From Symsagittifera roscoffensis (lineage: Eukaryota > Xenacoelomorpha > Acoela > Convolutidae): a DNA stretch of 64,000 nt. The position numbers were made by a program, and so were the translations under genes. The DNA lies in contig NC_087066.1 of the NCBI RefSeq assembly GCF_963678635.1, positions 68,087,477-68,151,476 on the forward strand, read 5' to 3'. Below are positions 41,380-53,199 of the stretch, piece by piece. The notes below the pieces were generated by a model. It did no database searches and was not told the origin of the DNA. It saw nothing but the letters and a program-made list of their open reading frames with translations. How positions within the stretch are numbered: the first letter of the stretch is position 1; the number at the start of each line of letters is the position of its first letter.

Positions 41380-42060
41380 TAACCATTCGCTGGGTGTTTT
41401 TCATTTGCTTAACGACCCGGGCACTTCACCTTGAACTGGTTCTATCCATGGATACAAATACGTGTGTGATGGTTATTGAGCGCTTGATCTCCAGGTGAGG
41501 ATCACCCCGATGTTTTGCTCGGACATTGATACCAATTCTGTTGGAGCTGAAAAAGAGCTTTGCATAAAAAGTTGAAAAGCAAAAGCTCCCTCTTCGCTAC
41601 TTCAGGAATGCTTTGAAAAAAGCCAAATCCACACAATGCACCACGACAAGAGGGATCATGTGATCGAATGGCTCGCAGTTGTAAGCGCCTGCCTGAGTTC
41701 AGCTCAAGAAAACTCACTGTTGACATTTTCAACACTACCATGTGCTTAGTCGAAGTTCGCTTAACACCTGTCAGCTCACTGCTGGTTCCGACGATCCCAG
41801 TAGTCTCGAGGGTTTGACGCCAAATCAGTTTATACTGGGTCAGCACAGTTTGATCTTAGAGTCTTTAGGCTCGATCGTCAATGTTTCTCAACGAAAAACA
41901 GGTGTAACAAAACGGAAAACAGGTATATGCAATTTACTTAAAACGCTATGCACGTGCGCAGTCTTACGCAAACGCAATTTGGCAGCGATGGTTAGGACGT
42001 CACGATACTACTTAAGAGAGTTAAGTGAAAGGGTCCTCCAAAATATAATTTGAAAACGGG
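41380..42060 (+). pseudogene. BEL/Pao integrase remnant
   Basis: Around 41400-41490 a frame reads FICLTTRALHLELV and VMVIERLIS, the conserved first block of the BEL/Pao integrase core (F-T-C-L-x-T-R-A-V-H-L-E-L-V). At 41742-42053 an open piece reads SDDPSSLEGLTPNQFILGQ, the conserved post-core block (S-D-D-P-x-x-L-E-x-L-T-P-N-H-F-L-L-G). Their spacing and order fit one element on the plus strand. Confidence 0.8.
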
Positions 42061-42317
42061 AGATCTAGTGTGGCTAGTCGAACTGACTAGTCATAGGGGC
42101 TACTACCCACTAGCGGGCGTATTCTCACTAAATTAAGGAAAAGACAAGGTTGCTCGTTCCGCAAACGTTAGGACTGTTTCCGGATACTATTTAGGATCGT
42201 TCAAAAAGTTCGTTCCGGATCTGATTCTTTCGGGGCGGAGTACGTTAATGCTTCACAGGATTAACCTGAAAGCATATTTATAATAATAGAAAGCAAGCTC
42301 ATATGCTAAAATTACTT

Positions 42318-42480
42318 GACAGCTATAGAACAGTGGTTAGCATAGTCAATTGCCAATCCCTAGCTTGAGGATTCGAGCCCCATTGAGGTTGGCATTTGAC
42401 GAAGAGTAAAAAGTTTTAGTCTTATGCTGATCCTGCTATTTAGACATAAAAATAAGGACGTTTGCAAATCATCCCCCTCC
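42318..42480 (+). mobile_element. tRNA-derived SINE
   Basis: Starts with GCTATAGAACAGTGGTTAGCATAG (A-box-like), then CCAATCCCTAGC and GATTCGAGCCCC (B-box-like), a pol III promoter pattern from a tRNA. The tail shares CTTATGCTGAT with the SINE at 16415-16700. The end is not sharply defined. Confidence 0.7.
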
Positions 42481-44690
42481 AAGAATACTATTGTGATTAA
42501 AAAAGACCATTCCATTCTTGGGAATTTTTTGAATGTTCTGATTAAAAAAACTGCATTTTTTAGCTAGCTTCGAAAAACTAGTAGATGCAAACATATTTAT
42601 TCTTACATACATACCAACTTTGTCCAGCTGCATTTTAAATACTTTCTTGTTTCTAAACAAATGGTTGAAAGCAACAAACATTAGAATTATAATATGAGTA
42701 GCCAAATCGAAGATGCGGAGAAAAAACTTAAAATGAACAACAGGTATCCAACTGTAGTTTAAAAGGTGCAAAAAACTTTGTGTGCTTTAATGTTTGCATC
42801 TGAATGAAAAGAAAAATTAGCTATGAAGGTGTAAGAAATTGATTATTTTCGGTTTTCTAGGTATTTTTTTTTTTGCCTTTTTAAATAAACGCTATCAGTA
42901 ATACAAGCATATCTTTAACTAAAAGCATGTCATGTTTGCCTCATTAGTCAGAAAATAATATGCCATCATGTTTTCGCCACTTAAGCCTCACGCCAGCCTA
43001 GTAGCAAAAGAATCGGGACCAGCATATTACCATGTGTCACGATTAGCATGCCTTTGTAAAAGAGTGCAGTTTAATGATTCGGTTTTCACGTTTTGCTTAC
43101 TCAAATTTCAAATTTTGGAAAACGGGAAAACGTGCACTAAAAAGTGAAAGTGAAAATTTAACAAATCAACTGGTTTTCGAAGTTGGCTTAAATGTTTTTC
43201 GTCTGAAAGCACACCCAGTTAAAGTAATGTTCGCATGCTACTAAGCACACATGCTAATTGATACGACCCCTCAAAAGATTTATATTGTAGCCCCTCATTT
43301 TGACAATTTTCAAAATAATTCAGAAAATTTCAGGATGCTTTCGTTCAAATGAATAAACAAACATGCAGTTTCTTTGAGCTCTGAGCATGTAGATTTGTTG
43401 GCTCTTTTTCCTCGCCCCTTAATGCTAATTTTATGAAACAATTTTTTGCTTACATTGTCTGATTGGTAGAAAAATTGGCATGTGAACTAATTAGGCAATG
43501 ACAAACGTATTTGATCTTCATATTTAACCTTGTAAAACCCATCGTGGCTCTTTTTCCTAGCCACAAAACACAAGCTTCCTTAACGAGTGGTTTTACAAGG
43601 TTGATTATGAATACCAAATATGTTTGTCATGGCCTAATAAGTCCGCAATTTTTTTTTAATATATCTATTTTCATATGAATCAGACAAAGTGAACAAAACT
43701 GTTTCCCACCCCCTCGTAAAACTTCAAGATAAAACTGTTCCAAAATTGTTCACACGGCATTTTGCATGTGAGAAAGGATGTGTAAATTTGTTCACCTATT
43801 AATGCTGACACGTTTTAATGCATTTTATAACATGAAAATCATTTTAAGTAAGTTTTCATATATTGAATGTCCGAAAAAATCAAAGGAGGACTGGAAAAGA
43901 GCCCAAAAATTTCCAAAATTGTTCACACGGCATTGCAAGATACGTTGGCTTCTTTGCTCTATACATCCACTCCTGAAACCACCTAGCATAAGCATCAAAT
44001 TTGATGCAAGGAGTCGTTTTACAATGTTGGGTGTGCATACCAAACATGCTATGAATCATTTCATAAGTACTTTGCCAATTTATAGAAAGGATACTCTGAG
44101 TTATAGATTGCGAGCCGAAGTATTACAAAAAAATGCAAAGCTGGGGGATAAAAGAGACGTTCTCTATTTTCACACAATTAATCAATTGTCATTTGAACTT
44201 TTGCTCGATGAGAAAAAAAATTTGAAAAATTGCGGGAACAAATGTTTTCATTCATTTTGAAACAAACTTTGACTAAGGTAAGTCAACTAATCGCAGCATT
44301 CGAACAAATTTTACTCGGTTCTAAGTGTAACAATTTTTAGCTTCGCTTTTCCAAGGAAACAATCAATCGAAGACTCGACAACACAGCTCGACATCTATTC
44401 CTTTTTTTGACATTTTCTCGGATCAAACAGACCAGCAGACACCCTTTTGTTAAAGTATCTAGCTTTATTTCCAATTCTCCCTTCAATTTTTTGAACCATA
44501 ATTGAATATCTTCTATTAAAATGTCATTTGATGCTCTACATGTAAAAATAAAATGTGACAGTATGATCAAAGTAATTAGAGCAGGATGTTACAGTACTTC
44601 TTAGAGGCAACTTCCCTCTGGGCATTTTTAGGAAAAAAATTAGATTAATATAATGATGGAGAAGGGGGAGGTGGAAAAGAGGCAGTTGTG
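42481..44690. other. Repeat-rich intergenic region
   Basis: No supported gene. A 160-codon plus-strand ORF at 43778-44260 has no recognisable domain. Blocks with GTTCACACGGCATT recur at 43749 and 43921. A hairpin-forming repeat at 43470-43660 is listed separately. Confidence 0.45.
43470..43660. repeat. Hairpin-forming dispersed repeat
   Basis: Two arms in inverted orientation: AATTAGGCAATGACAAACGTATTTG...AACCTTGTAAAAC on the left, and GTTTTACAAGGTTGATTATGAATACCAAATATG...AATAAG on the right, with about 50 bases between. A third copy of the arm lies at 46090-46145. Looks like a foldback or MITE-type element; termini are not defined. Confidence 0.6.
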
Positions 44691-44695
44691 CCAAG

Positions 44696-44890
44696 ATGGC
44701 AATGTTGTACAATGAGAGATCTGGGTCGAAGGACTTCCACGAGTATGTACTGAGTGCTGCACAGGCGCTTAAGTTCTCGGGGAGGGCGAATGGTTATGTG
44801 TTGATCAGACCCCACTCCCTCCACTGCATGACCTTCAACGACCTCGCCAACTACGACATCAAAGAGAACTACGCAAACTGTCTATGGGAG
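44696..44890 (+). CDS. ADF/cofilin-like protein, exon 1
   Basis: 65 codons from ATG to a donor at GAG|GTCGGT (44891), with an alternative donor four bases on (GTCG|GTACTT). GC content and codon use are much higher than in the surrounding AT-rich DNA, a coding signature. The peptide has an N-terminal helix (FHEYVLSAAQALKF) and a strand (GYVLIRP), as in the first half of an ADF-homology domain, but the similarity here is weak. The ATG at 44696 has a second ATG two codons later. Together with exon 2 the product is about 150 residues, the usual cofilin length. Confidence 0.6.
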
Positions 44891-45316
44891 GTCGGTACTT
44901 CTTTCCAGATAAGCTACAAACGTACGCTACCTCTCAATATAGCCCCCCCCCCTTAATGCAAAAATTCTACAATGGCAAGGCGTAAAATTGCATAAGTAGA
45001 CGTAGGGTGTCTCTGAGACCCTTTGAGTCCAATAAAAGATTTTTTTAAAAGTTGGATCATCGTAAATAATAATTTACAATGATCCCCCCCCCACGTTTGA
45101 TTTTAAGTTTTGAAAAGCTAATTTAACGTTGTCATAATGTAATGAAATATTGCATGGTGAACAAACTAGCTATTGTGAACCCATTTGGATTTCATACCTT
45201 GCATCGTAACATTGCGCAATCAGCCATAATAACACGTAAAACAACTGAAATAAAGGGGAAAAGTGAAAAAGAGCCATATCAATTGAGGATCTCACTAATT
45301 TTAGCACTTCCAAGAG
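44891..45316 (+). other. Intron of the ADF/cofilin-like gene
   Basis: About 426 bases, GT at 44891 to AG at 45315-45316 in phase 0. The alternative pair GTCG|GTACTT with the acceptor two bases earlier also keeps the frame. AT-rich, with runs of C at 44941-44952 and 45081-45091. ORFs inside it are not supported. Confidence 0.6.
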
Positions 45317-45574
45317 ACTATCACAGCCGAAGAGGGACCCATCTTTGCCATCTACGATCTCTGCTTCACCCAGCAGATAGGCGGAAACAGACGCATTCTC
45401 ACCCTCATGGAGTGGAACCCGGTCGCCGACTCCTACATCCTCGGCAAGAAGATCTGCAAATGGGCTGACATTTATGTCTACGTCCAGGCAACTTGTAAGG
45501 ACGACTTAGCACGTGACAAAGTACTGTTCAAGGCCTCGAAGGGCTTTGCGATGGGAACTATTGCCATCAGTTGA
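45317..45574 (+). CDS. ADF/cofilin-like protein, exon 2
   Basis: 85 codons from ACT ATC ACA to TGA. The peptide fits the second half of an ADF-homology domain: GPIFAIYDLCF (compare C-R-Y-A-x-Y-D-x-x-Y/F), a charged turn, RILTLMEWNP (compare K-x-x-F-x-x-W-x-P), then KKICKWA in place of the usual K-S-K-M-x-Y-A, and YVQATCKDDLARDKVLFKAS (compare I-Q-A-T-x-x-x-E). Members bind and sever actin filaments in the cytosol. The long actin-binding helix is diverged and lacks the usual Met/Tyr pattern, so the protein may be a divergent relative. An AATAAA lies at about 45693. Confidence 0.68.
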   Translation, partial: TITAEEGPIFAIYDLCFTQQIGGNRRILTLMEWNPVADSYILGKKICKWADIYVYVQATCKDDLARDKVLFKASKGFAMGTIAIS

Positions 45575-46370
45575 ACAAGGAATGAATTATTTCTGCAACG
45601 AACGAGTAGCAGAGATTATTTAGAAGAATCATAAGAGGTGCTAATGTTGTATTTGAGCTCATAGAGCTATTCAAAATAAGAGTTGACCTAAAATAAACAG
45701 ATGCAAAAGATATGGTTCTAGTACAGTTTTTTTACCTAGCGTCTGCTTTGTACCATAAAAACGAATACTATCAAACCGGCAGATAACTTGATTACTATTA
45801 TTATTATTAATAGGAATTCCACGGGAGAGTCGGTGAGGGTTCATCGACCCTCTGAGATGATTTTCAAGTTGGTAAGTTTCTTATTAAGTTTCTGCAGTTG
45901 TACTGTACACAATCACAATGCATTTTCCAGGTGCAGGTAACATCTTCATCAACATTAATTGGCCTGGAGGTTATAACATTCTTTTTTGAGGAATTTTCGG
46001 CTCTTTTTCCTTTTCCCCCCACCTGCAAATTTTTACATGTAAATTTGTTGACCAATTTGTCGGATTGTTATGAAAATTCACATACAGACTAATTAGGCCA
46101 CGACAACCATATTTGGTCTTCATACTCAACTTCGTGAAACCACTCGTTACACAAAAAAAATGAAGCTCGTGTGAGGTGGGGGGAAAGGAAAAAGAGTCGA
46201 ATTTTCTTAAGCAGTTTGACAGCTACTGACAAGAAGTATAAGTCAGGTTCAATACAAACAGGTATTATGGGATTTGATTTTTTTTCTACTTAAAAAATGC
46301 AGGTAGTTTTTTCACTTTTTGAAAACAGGTTCTCTGAAACATCATTATGCCAATTTTCTCTAAAATGGTA
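45575..46370. other. 3' flank and repeat-bearing intergenic region
   Basis: Contains the likely 3' UTR and AATAAA (45693) of the ADF/cofilin-like gene. Around 46090-46145 lies another arm of the hairpin repeat at 43470-43660. Otherwise no feature is seen. Confidence 0.5.
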
Positions 46371-46840
46371 TCAATGAGAAGACCAGCTGCTTCTAACACC
46401 GACACCTACGGTTCTAGAAAACTTCATCGGAAGGGGTTTGAGAGTTACAAAGGGGTTTGAAATAGCGCAACCAGCAGGATTTTCGAAAAACCCGCTGAAC
46501 ATCAATCCATTCTGGGGGAAGGCTTCAGCTGAACCACCGCTAGAGTGGTCTAAATGGGCAGCAAAATTCGAAATGGCGGTATTCGCGAAAAACGGAATCC
46601 AAGTACAAAATCTACAAAGGAATAAACCAACACTTGTTGAACCTACAGAACCTACCGAAAAGTTAGAAATCAAGAAAAACGAGTCAGCTGGGAAAACCAC
46701 GTGCTTAAAGCCCGAGAGAAAGGAGTTTTTTGTAATTGTTTCCTGTGGGATGGGCAGATGCAAAAGTACGAAGTTATATTTTTCTAAGACTTGGCGCCAA
46801 AGGGCAACGACAGGTTCAACAAAAAAGACCTGGCCTTGAC
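46371..46840 (+). pseudogene. Possible retrotransposon Gag fragment
   Basis: An open piece (46438-46839) contains INPFWGKASAEPPLEWSKWAAKFEMA. The pattern P-x-x-W/F-x-x-K followed by P-P-x-E-W-x-x-W-x-x-x-F-x-x-A resembles the N-terminal part of Gag in many animal Ty3/Gypsy elements. No CCHC or pol motif follows. The similarity is by eye, and the piece could be something else. Confidence 0.35.
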
Positions 46841-46994
46841 TTACATACTCTGACCACAAGAGACTTAATAACAACTTTATAAAATATTTTCGTCGCATAT
46901 ACAGGGATTGTTAAGTCCTTGCCTTTCAATTCTGCATTGCTATAGATAAGAATTCCAGCTCTAGTTTTTAATTGTACCAATGCAAGTTCAGTAA

Positions 46995-47260
46995 TAAACA
47001 AAATTCTGAATCCGCTTACAAATTTTGCGGATTCCATTTACGTTTGCAGATTCCACTTACATTTTGTGGAATCCACTTACAGTTGCAAGATCCAGAACAA
47101 CTAGCTATATTCGCTTGTTGCGGAATCAGCGCAACAACAAACTTGCCGACAAAAGTTACGTTACAGGTATTTGTACGCGGAATCCACGGAAGTTTTGTAA
47201 GTGGAATCCTCTTACGTTTTGGAACATGCTTAAAGGTTTGCTTATGGAATCCAGCAACAT
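46995..47260 (+). repeat. GGAATCCACTTAC minisatellite
   Basis: Degenerate units of about 20-22 bases around GGAATCCACTTACGTTTGC, with the clearest run at 47025-47095. Overlapping ORFs on both strands arise from the repeats and are not annotated. Confidence 0.6.
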
Positions 47261-47334
47261 ACAGACGCAAAATTGTGCGCCTATCCAATGCACAATTTGG
47301 CCCCGTAATGCCAAAGAAGGTTCCTCTTAATTAG

Positions 47335-48060
47335 TTTTTTAAACAAGGAGGCGATTGTTAAGTAGTTCCTGAATAATAAGTCACGCAGCTGCCACTAAAT
47401 GGCTATGCCTAAAAGTTTTTCTAATTTTTTCAGACATTAAATTTTCTTTCAGAATTACAAATTTTTGCAAAAAGCACGCGATAACACATGTATGAAGCAA
47501 GCAAAAGTTATATGCTATTTCATGAAGCCCCGCTTGGCTCTACCGTTTCACACCATATGCAGTTTTGTCCACGTGGCATGAAACTACCCTGCGCTTTTAC
47601 AAAGGCACTTTTTCCTGGTATACAACGTTCAAATTAAGGCTTACACTGCGAAACTGATTTTTTTTGTACAAAAAGTTGCATGTGGGGAACGGTAGAAGAG
47701 TCCCATCGTTTTTTTCTAATTTAGAGTTTCATATTTAAACAATAAAGGTCCTGCAGTTTTTGCTCTGGTATTAAAACAGTATTAAAACCCTTTTTTGCTG
47801 TGAAAATATGTTAATTGTAATAAAAGAACTTTATATCAGATATCTAAAACAAGAGTGACCTGTAATTGTATTTGTGCGAATGGGTTTTTGCGTTAATAGC
47901 GTGATTAGTTGCTACTGTTTAGTGGTTGCTGTTGACTTCTTTGGTTTCGATTACCTCTAAAATGATTAGGAGCAAGGTGATTTATGCCACGGTTGAGTAT
48001 TCCTGTTTCGATTTTGGTGGAAAAAATCAACAAGTTTTAGCTTTTTTTGGATTGGTAGTA
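47335..48060. other. No gene seen
   Basis: AT-rich sequence with no ORF above 60 codons and no repeat that I could match elsewhere in the window. Confidence 0.4.
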
Positions 48061-48792
48061 CAGTGCTGATTTAAATTAACCGGACAAAACGAACATAACT
48101 TGAATTTTCAAACGCGTTTTTCTCAAATATGGTTAAGATTAGACAAAAAGTGAAGAGAACAAAAGTTGCTTAGAATTTCACCAGAATTAATATGGTGCCA
48201 TTTTTTCTCCGAAATTCTTAACAAAAATTTTACCCCAAAAATGGGTCAATTTGGCTTTTTTCAATTAATCAAGAATTACGCTGAAACTACTTTGTTAATT
48301 GATACAAAAATTATATCACAGGAAGCCTCTTACGCAGTTCAACAAAGTTTAACAAGGGTTGAATCTCCAAAAACCAGTATAAGAGAAAAAATTTTCACTT
48401 GATAGTCAATAAATGTGATTTTTACTATATAAAACCCAGAATCTCTGTTAAAAAATAAATTTTAAACAATTAGCGCAAATTTTTGGAGATTTAACCCTTG
48501 TTAAACTTTGTTGAACTGCGTAAGAGGCTTCCTGTGATATAATTTTTGTATCAATTAACAAAGTAGTTTCAGCGTAATTCTTGATTAATTGAAAAAAGCC
48601 AAATTGACCCATTTTTGGGGTAAAATTTTTGTTAAGAATTTCGGAGAAAAAATGGCCCCATATTAATTCTGGTGAAATTCTAAGCAACTTTTGTTCTCTT
48701 CACTTTTTGTCTAATCTTAACCATATTTGAGAAAAACGCGTTTGAAAATTCAAGTTTTGTTCGTTTTGTCCGGATAATTTAAATCAGCACTG
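48061..48792. mobile_element. Palindromic Tc1/mariner-type MITE
   Basis: Two arms of about 315 bases in perfect or near-perfect inverted orientation round a spacer of about 100 bases. The termini read CAGTGCTG and are flanked by TA on both sides (48059-48060, 48793-48794), the Tc1/mariner target duplication; Tc1 itself begins CAGTGCTG. The mirror-image ORFs in the arms (48166-48402 plus, 48448-48687 minus) encode the same peptide because of the symmetry. No transposase motif is present, so it is non-autonomous. Confidence 0.85.
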
Positions 48793-49800
48793 TACTGTCT
48801 TTTGAGATTGTTTTTGACTTGGTTATGTTCTATTCATTTTTTCCTTCGTGCTAGAGTATTCTTAAGCTCTTTTTTGGGTCGGTTTTTTGATCAACTCACC
48901 TTGTATCCTTTCTTGAACATGTGTCTGATCCATTCCTTCATGTAGTCTACGTACTTCACTTTTGATGCTAAGTCCACCAATAACACGTGGAAATGTTCGA
49001 CGGTCTCGTTCTTTCTCTGTACCCATCAAATAAACAAAATATCTTGAATGCAACGGTTCTTTCCCTTTCCGTTTTGTCCTCTAGCACTCTCCAGAAGACT
49101 TTTGTTGTCGTTGTTTGGAGGGCAGGCCGGGTTGCTTTTGCCTGAATTATTACTGAGCCTCTCAGCCCAGCAACATCTCTTTGAAGCTTTCGGAATTCGT
49201 ATCTGCATCGTATCAGGCCAATGAGTCTAATAGTGCCCTTTTTAAGGAGAGAAGCAGTAGCGGACGCCCCTATCTGCGGGGATTTGACCCCCTGCCGACC
49301 CAAAGGGTCCCCCTTTGCACTTTGCGATATATGAGATAGGCATTTTCTACTGACGGACTTTAAAAAATTTTTCTGAAAGCGCGAATTTTTACTAATTTTG
49401 AGGTGGAAGCGCACGCTGGAAAATGCTTTTTCTGCCCATTTTTTTCTCTAAATTTTGCTTACCTTTTTAGTGCTGATGGAGAGCTCGGGAAATCAGTTTA
49501 GTCAACGTTAAAAAAAGTTTAGTCAACTTAAAACCGTAGTCAACTCTAAAAAACCCTATGTCCGCCTCTGGATACGAACATTTTTGTTTTCTCGTTTTCC
49601 CACTTTATTTTTATCCTCGTTTCTGTACTCTCTGTTTATCGTTTGCGCTTTTATTTCGCCATTAATATATTTTTCACACAGTATTTACAGTAGTTCAATT
49701 ACAGACAGGTTGGTAAATTAGTAAGTCGCTAGGTTCAAGTTATTTTTGGCAAATTTTGAGGTAATTTTTCTGATACGGTCATGAAAGTATTTTACAGTTT
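48793..49800. other. Intergenic, with dispersed-repeat copy
   Basis: 49255-49570 resembles 5690-6041. A minus-strand ORF at 48968-49414 runs into that repeat and has no recognisable domain. Nothing else is supported. Confidence 0.45.
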
Positions 49801-50130
49801 TATAAATTTTTTGAATTGGGACGACTCTGAACTGCCCGGTCCGAGATGCTCGACGATTTGTGTTTTGACCTTCTCGTCCAAAAATTGGTATGTTTCGACC
49901 GTCTTGACTAATTTCGTTATGTTTCGTTTTTGTCGACCAAATTTTGGTATGTTTTGACTTATTTATTCGACCCAGTTCAGATATTTTTGACTTTCTCGAC
50001 CAACGTTCAATATATTTCGACTTTCTCGACCCTCTGAACCGAAATTTTATTTGTTCAAGCCCCGCATAGATGTGCTTCGACATTCTCGACCAAAACTGGC
50101 TATATTTCGACTGTCTCTACTTTCTCGACC
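49800..50130 (+). repeat. TTTCGAC/TCTCGACC minisatellite
   Basis: Degenerate units of 23-28 bases, each with a TATGTTTCGAC or TTTTGAC block and a TCTCGACC block. The unit is similar to but distinct from the satellite starting 500 bases further on and may be its relative. Confidence 0.75.
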
Positions 50131-50639
50131 AACAACAAGGTTCTTTGTAGCAGCGGAATCCCTGAGTGTATCAGGAAGAAACCATCCCCGAGGAAACCTA
50201 TCAAGGGGCAGACACGTAAATGCTCCCAAGTAATTATCGATTCGGAGAAGTTGTGGATAAACGACATCTTTTTACAGACAATCAAAACACAAAATGATAA
50301 CTTGATCGTCTAATAGCTAACAAATCACCACCAGATCTCAAAAAAAGAATAGATTGAATTTGACCTGCTTAACTTGCCGCTAACAAACAATGCGTCGTTG
50401 CCCCCCAAAAGTTTGGCTAAAATTTTTTGGGACCACCTATAGACCTTCTTGTGTCGGTCCTGTATATGACGAGCAATTATGCTGTTATAGCTAACTGCGC
50501 ATTAAAAACACATTTAAACAGGAATAAACTGCTATTTGCATCTGTCGTTCAGCTGTCCCAGCAAAAAATCCGGCAAACATTGCATTTTTAGTTCCACTTT
50601 TGACTGCTCGTCCATTGTTTCGGCTGCGCTCGGCCTAGA
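50131..50639. other. Spacer between two minisatellites
   Basis: No gene seen; non-repetitive AT-rich sequence. Confidence 0.4.
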
Positions 50640-50984
50640 TTTATGGTTCGACTGTGTTTGACTTATATTTGATCTTGCTTGACCTATGTTTCGAGCGTGC
50701 TCGACCTATGTTTCGTGTTCCGACTGTGCTCGACATACGTTTGTGCGCAATTTATAATTCGATTGTGCTCGACCTATGTTTCGACTGGGCTCGACCTATG
50801 TTTCGACTGTGCGCAATTTATGTTTCGACCGTGCTCGACCTATGATTTGACTGTTCTCAGCTTTAGTTTCGACTGTGCTCGACCCATGTTTCGACTGTGC
50901 GCAATTTATGTTTCGACCGTGCTCGAACTATGATTTGACTGTTCTCAGCTTTAGTTTCGACTGTGCTCGACCCATGTTTCTACT

Positions 50985-52400
50985 GTGCGCGATTTATGTT
51001 TCGACCGTGCTCGACCTTTGTTGGGACTGTTCTCGACCTGTGTTTCGACAGTGCTTGACCTATGTTTCGACTGTGGGCAATTTAAACTTCAACCGTGCTC
51101 GACCTTTGTTTTGACTGTTCTCGACCTGTTTCGACTGTGCTTGACCTTTGTTTTGACTGTGTGCAATCTATATTTCGACCAAGCTCGACCTATGTTTCGA
51201 ATCTGCTCGACCTTAGTTTCGACTGTGCTCGACCTATGTCTCAACTGTGCGCGATTTATGTTTCGACCGTGCTCGACCTTTGTTGGGACTGTTCTCGACC
51301 TGTGTTTCGACAGTGCTTGACCTATGTTTCGACTGTGGGCAATTTAAACTTCAACCGTGCTTGACCTTTGTTTTGACTGTTCTCGACCTGTTTCGACTGT
51401 GCTTGACCTTTGTTTTGACTGTGTGCAACCTATATTTCGACCAAGCTCGAACTATGTTTCGAATCTGCTCGACCTGTTTCGACTGTGCTTGACCTTTGTT
51501 TTGACTGTGTGCAATTTATGTTTCGACCGTGCTCGACCTATGATTTGACTGTTCTCGACCTGTGTTTCGACTGTGCTTGACCTATGTTTCGACAGTGTGC
51601 AATTTATGTTTTGATCAGGCTCGACGCATGATTTGACTGTCTCGACCTGTGTCTCGACTGCGCTTGACCTATGTTTCGACTGTGGGCAATTTAAAATTCA
51701 ACCGTGCTCAACCTTTGTTTTGACTGTTCTCGACCTGTTTCGACTGTGCTTGACCTTTGTTTTGACTGTGTGCAATCTATATTTCGACCAAGCTCGACCT
51801 ATGTTTCGAATCTGCTCGACCTTAGTTTCGACTGTGCTCGACCTATGTCTCAACTGTGCGCGATTTATGTTTCGACCGTGCTAGACCTTTGTTGGGACTG
51901 TTCTCGACCTGTGTTTTGACAGTGCTTGACCTATGTTTCGACTGTGGGCAATTTAAACTTCAACCGTGCTCGACCTTTGTTTTGACTGTTCTCGACCTGT
52001 TTCGACTGTGCTTGACCTTTGTTTTGACTGTGTGCAATCTATATTTCGACCAAGCTCGACCTATGTTTCGAATCTGCTCGACCTTAGTTTCGACTGTGCT
52101 CGACCTATGTCTCAACTGTGCGCGATTTATGTTTCGACCGTGCTAGACCTTTGTTGGGACTGTTCTCGACCTGTGTTTTGACAGTGCTTGACCTATGTTT
52201 CGACTGTGGGCAATTTAAACTTCAACCGTGCTCGACCTTTGTTTTGACTGTTCTCGACCTGTTTCGACTGTGCTTGACCTTTGTTTTGACTGTGTGCAAT
52301 CTATATTTCGACCAAGCTCGAACTATGTTTCGAATCTGCTCGACCTGTTTCGACTGTGCTTGACCTTTGTTTTGACAGTGTGCAATTTATGTTTCGACCG
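50985..52400 (+). repeat. Higher-order repeat of about 262 bp
   Basis: A segment running from CGCGATTTATGTTTCGACCG through TTGGGACTGTTCTC, GGGCAATTTAAACTTC and GACCAAGCTCGA recurs at about 50985, 51247, 51856, 52118 and 52466. Two adjacent pairs are spaced by 262 bases. Confidence 0.85.
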
Positions 52401-53199
52401 TGCTCGACCTATGATTTGACTGTTCTCAGCTTTAGTTTCGACTGTGCTCGACCCATGTTTCTACTGTGCGCGATTTATGTTTCGACCGTGCTCGGCCTTT
52501 GTTGGGGCTGTTCTCGACCTGTGTTTTGACAGTGCTTGACCTATGTTTTGACTGTGGGCAATTTAAACTTCAACCGTGCTCGACCTTTGTTTTGACTGTT
52601 CTCGACCTGTTTCGATTGTGCTTGACCTTTGTTTTGACTGTGTGCAATCTATATTTTGACCAAGCTCGACCTATGTTTCGAATCTGCTCGACCTTAGTTT
52701 CGACTGTGCTCGACCTGTCTCAACTGTGCGTAATAATTTTTTTGACTGTGTTCGATCTATGTTTCGACTGTGTGCAAATTATGTTTCCAGCGTGCTCGAC
52801 CTATATTTCAACCATACGTAAAGTGTGTTTTGACTGTGTTGGACCTATCTTTCGACTGTGCGCAAATTATGTTTCGACCGTGCTCGACCTATGTTTTGAC
52901 TGTTCTCAACCTATGTTTCGACAGTGCGTAATATATGTTTTGACTGTGTTCGACCTATGTTTCGACTGTGCGCATTTTATGTTTTGACAATTCTCGACCT
53001 GTGATCCGACTGTGCCTGACCTTTGTTTAGAATTTGCGCGATTTATGTTTCGACCGTGCTCAACCTGTAATTTGTCTGTTCTCGACCTGTTCTTCGACTG
53101 TGCTTCACCTATGTTTCGACTGTGCGCAATTTATGTTTCGATCGTGCTCGACCTATGTTTCGACTGTGCTCGACCTTTGTTTCGACTGTGCGCAATTTA

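Noticed and set aside
43778-44260. 160-codon plus-strand ORF as a host gene
   Set aside because: Overlaps locally repeated sequence and shows neither a recognisable domain nor coding-type composition. A minus ORF overlaps it.
46371-46898. 175-codon minus-strand ORF
   Set aside because: Antisense to the plus-strand Gag-like piece, which has the better motif.
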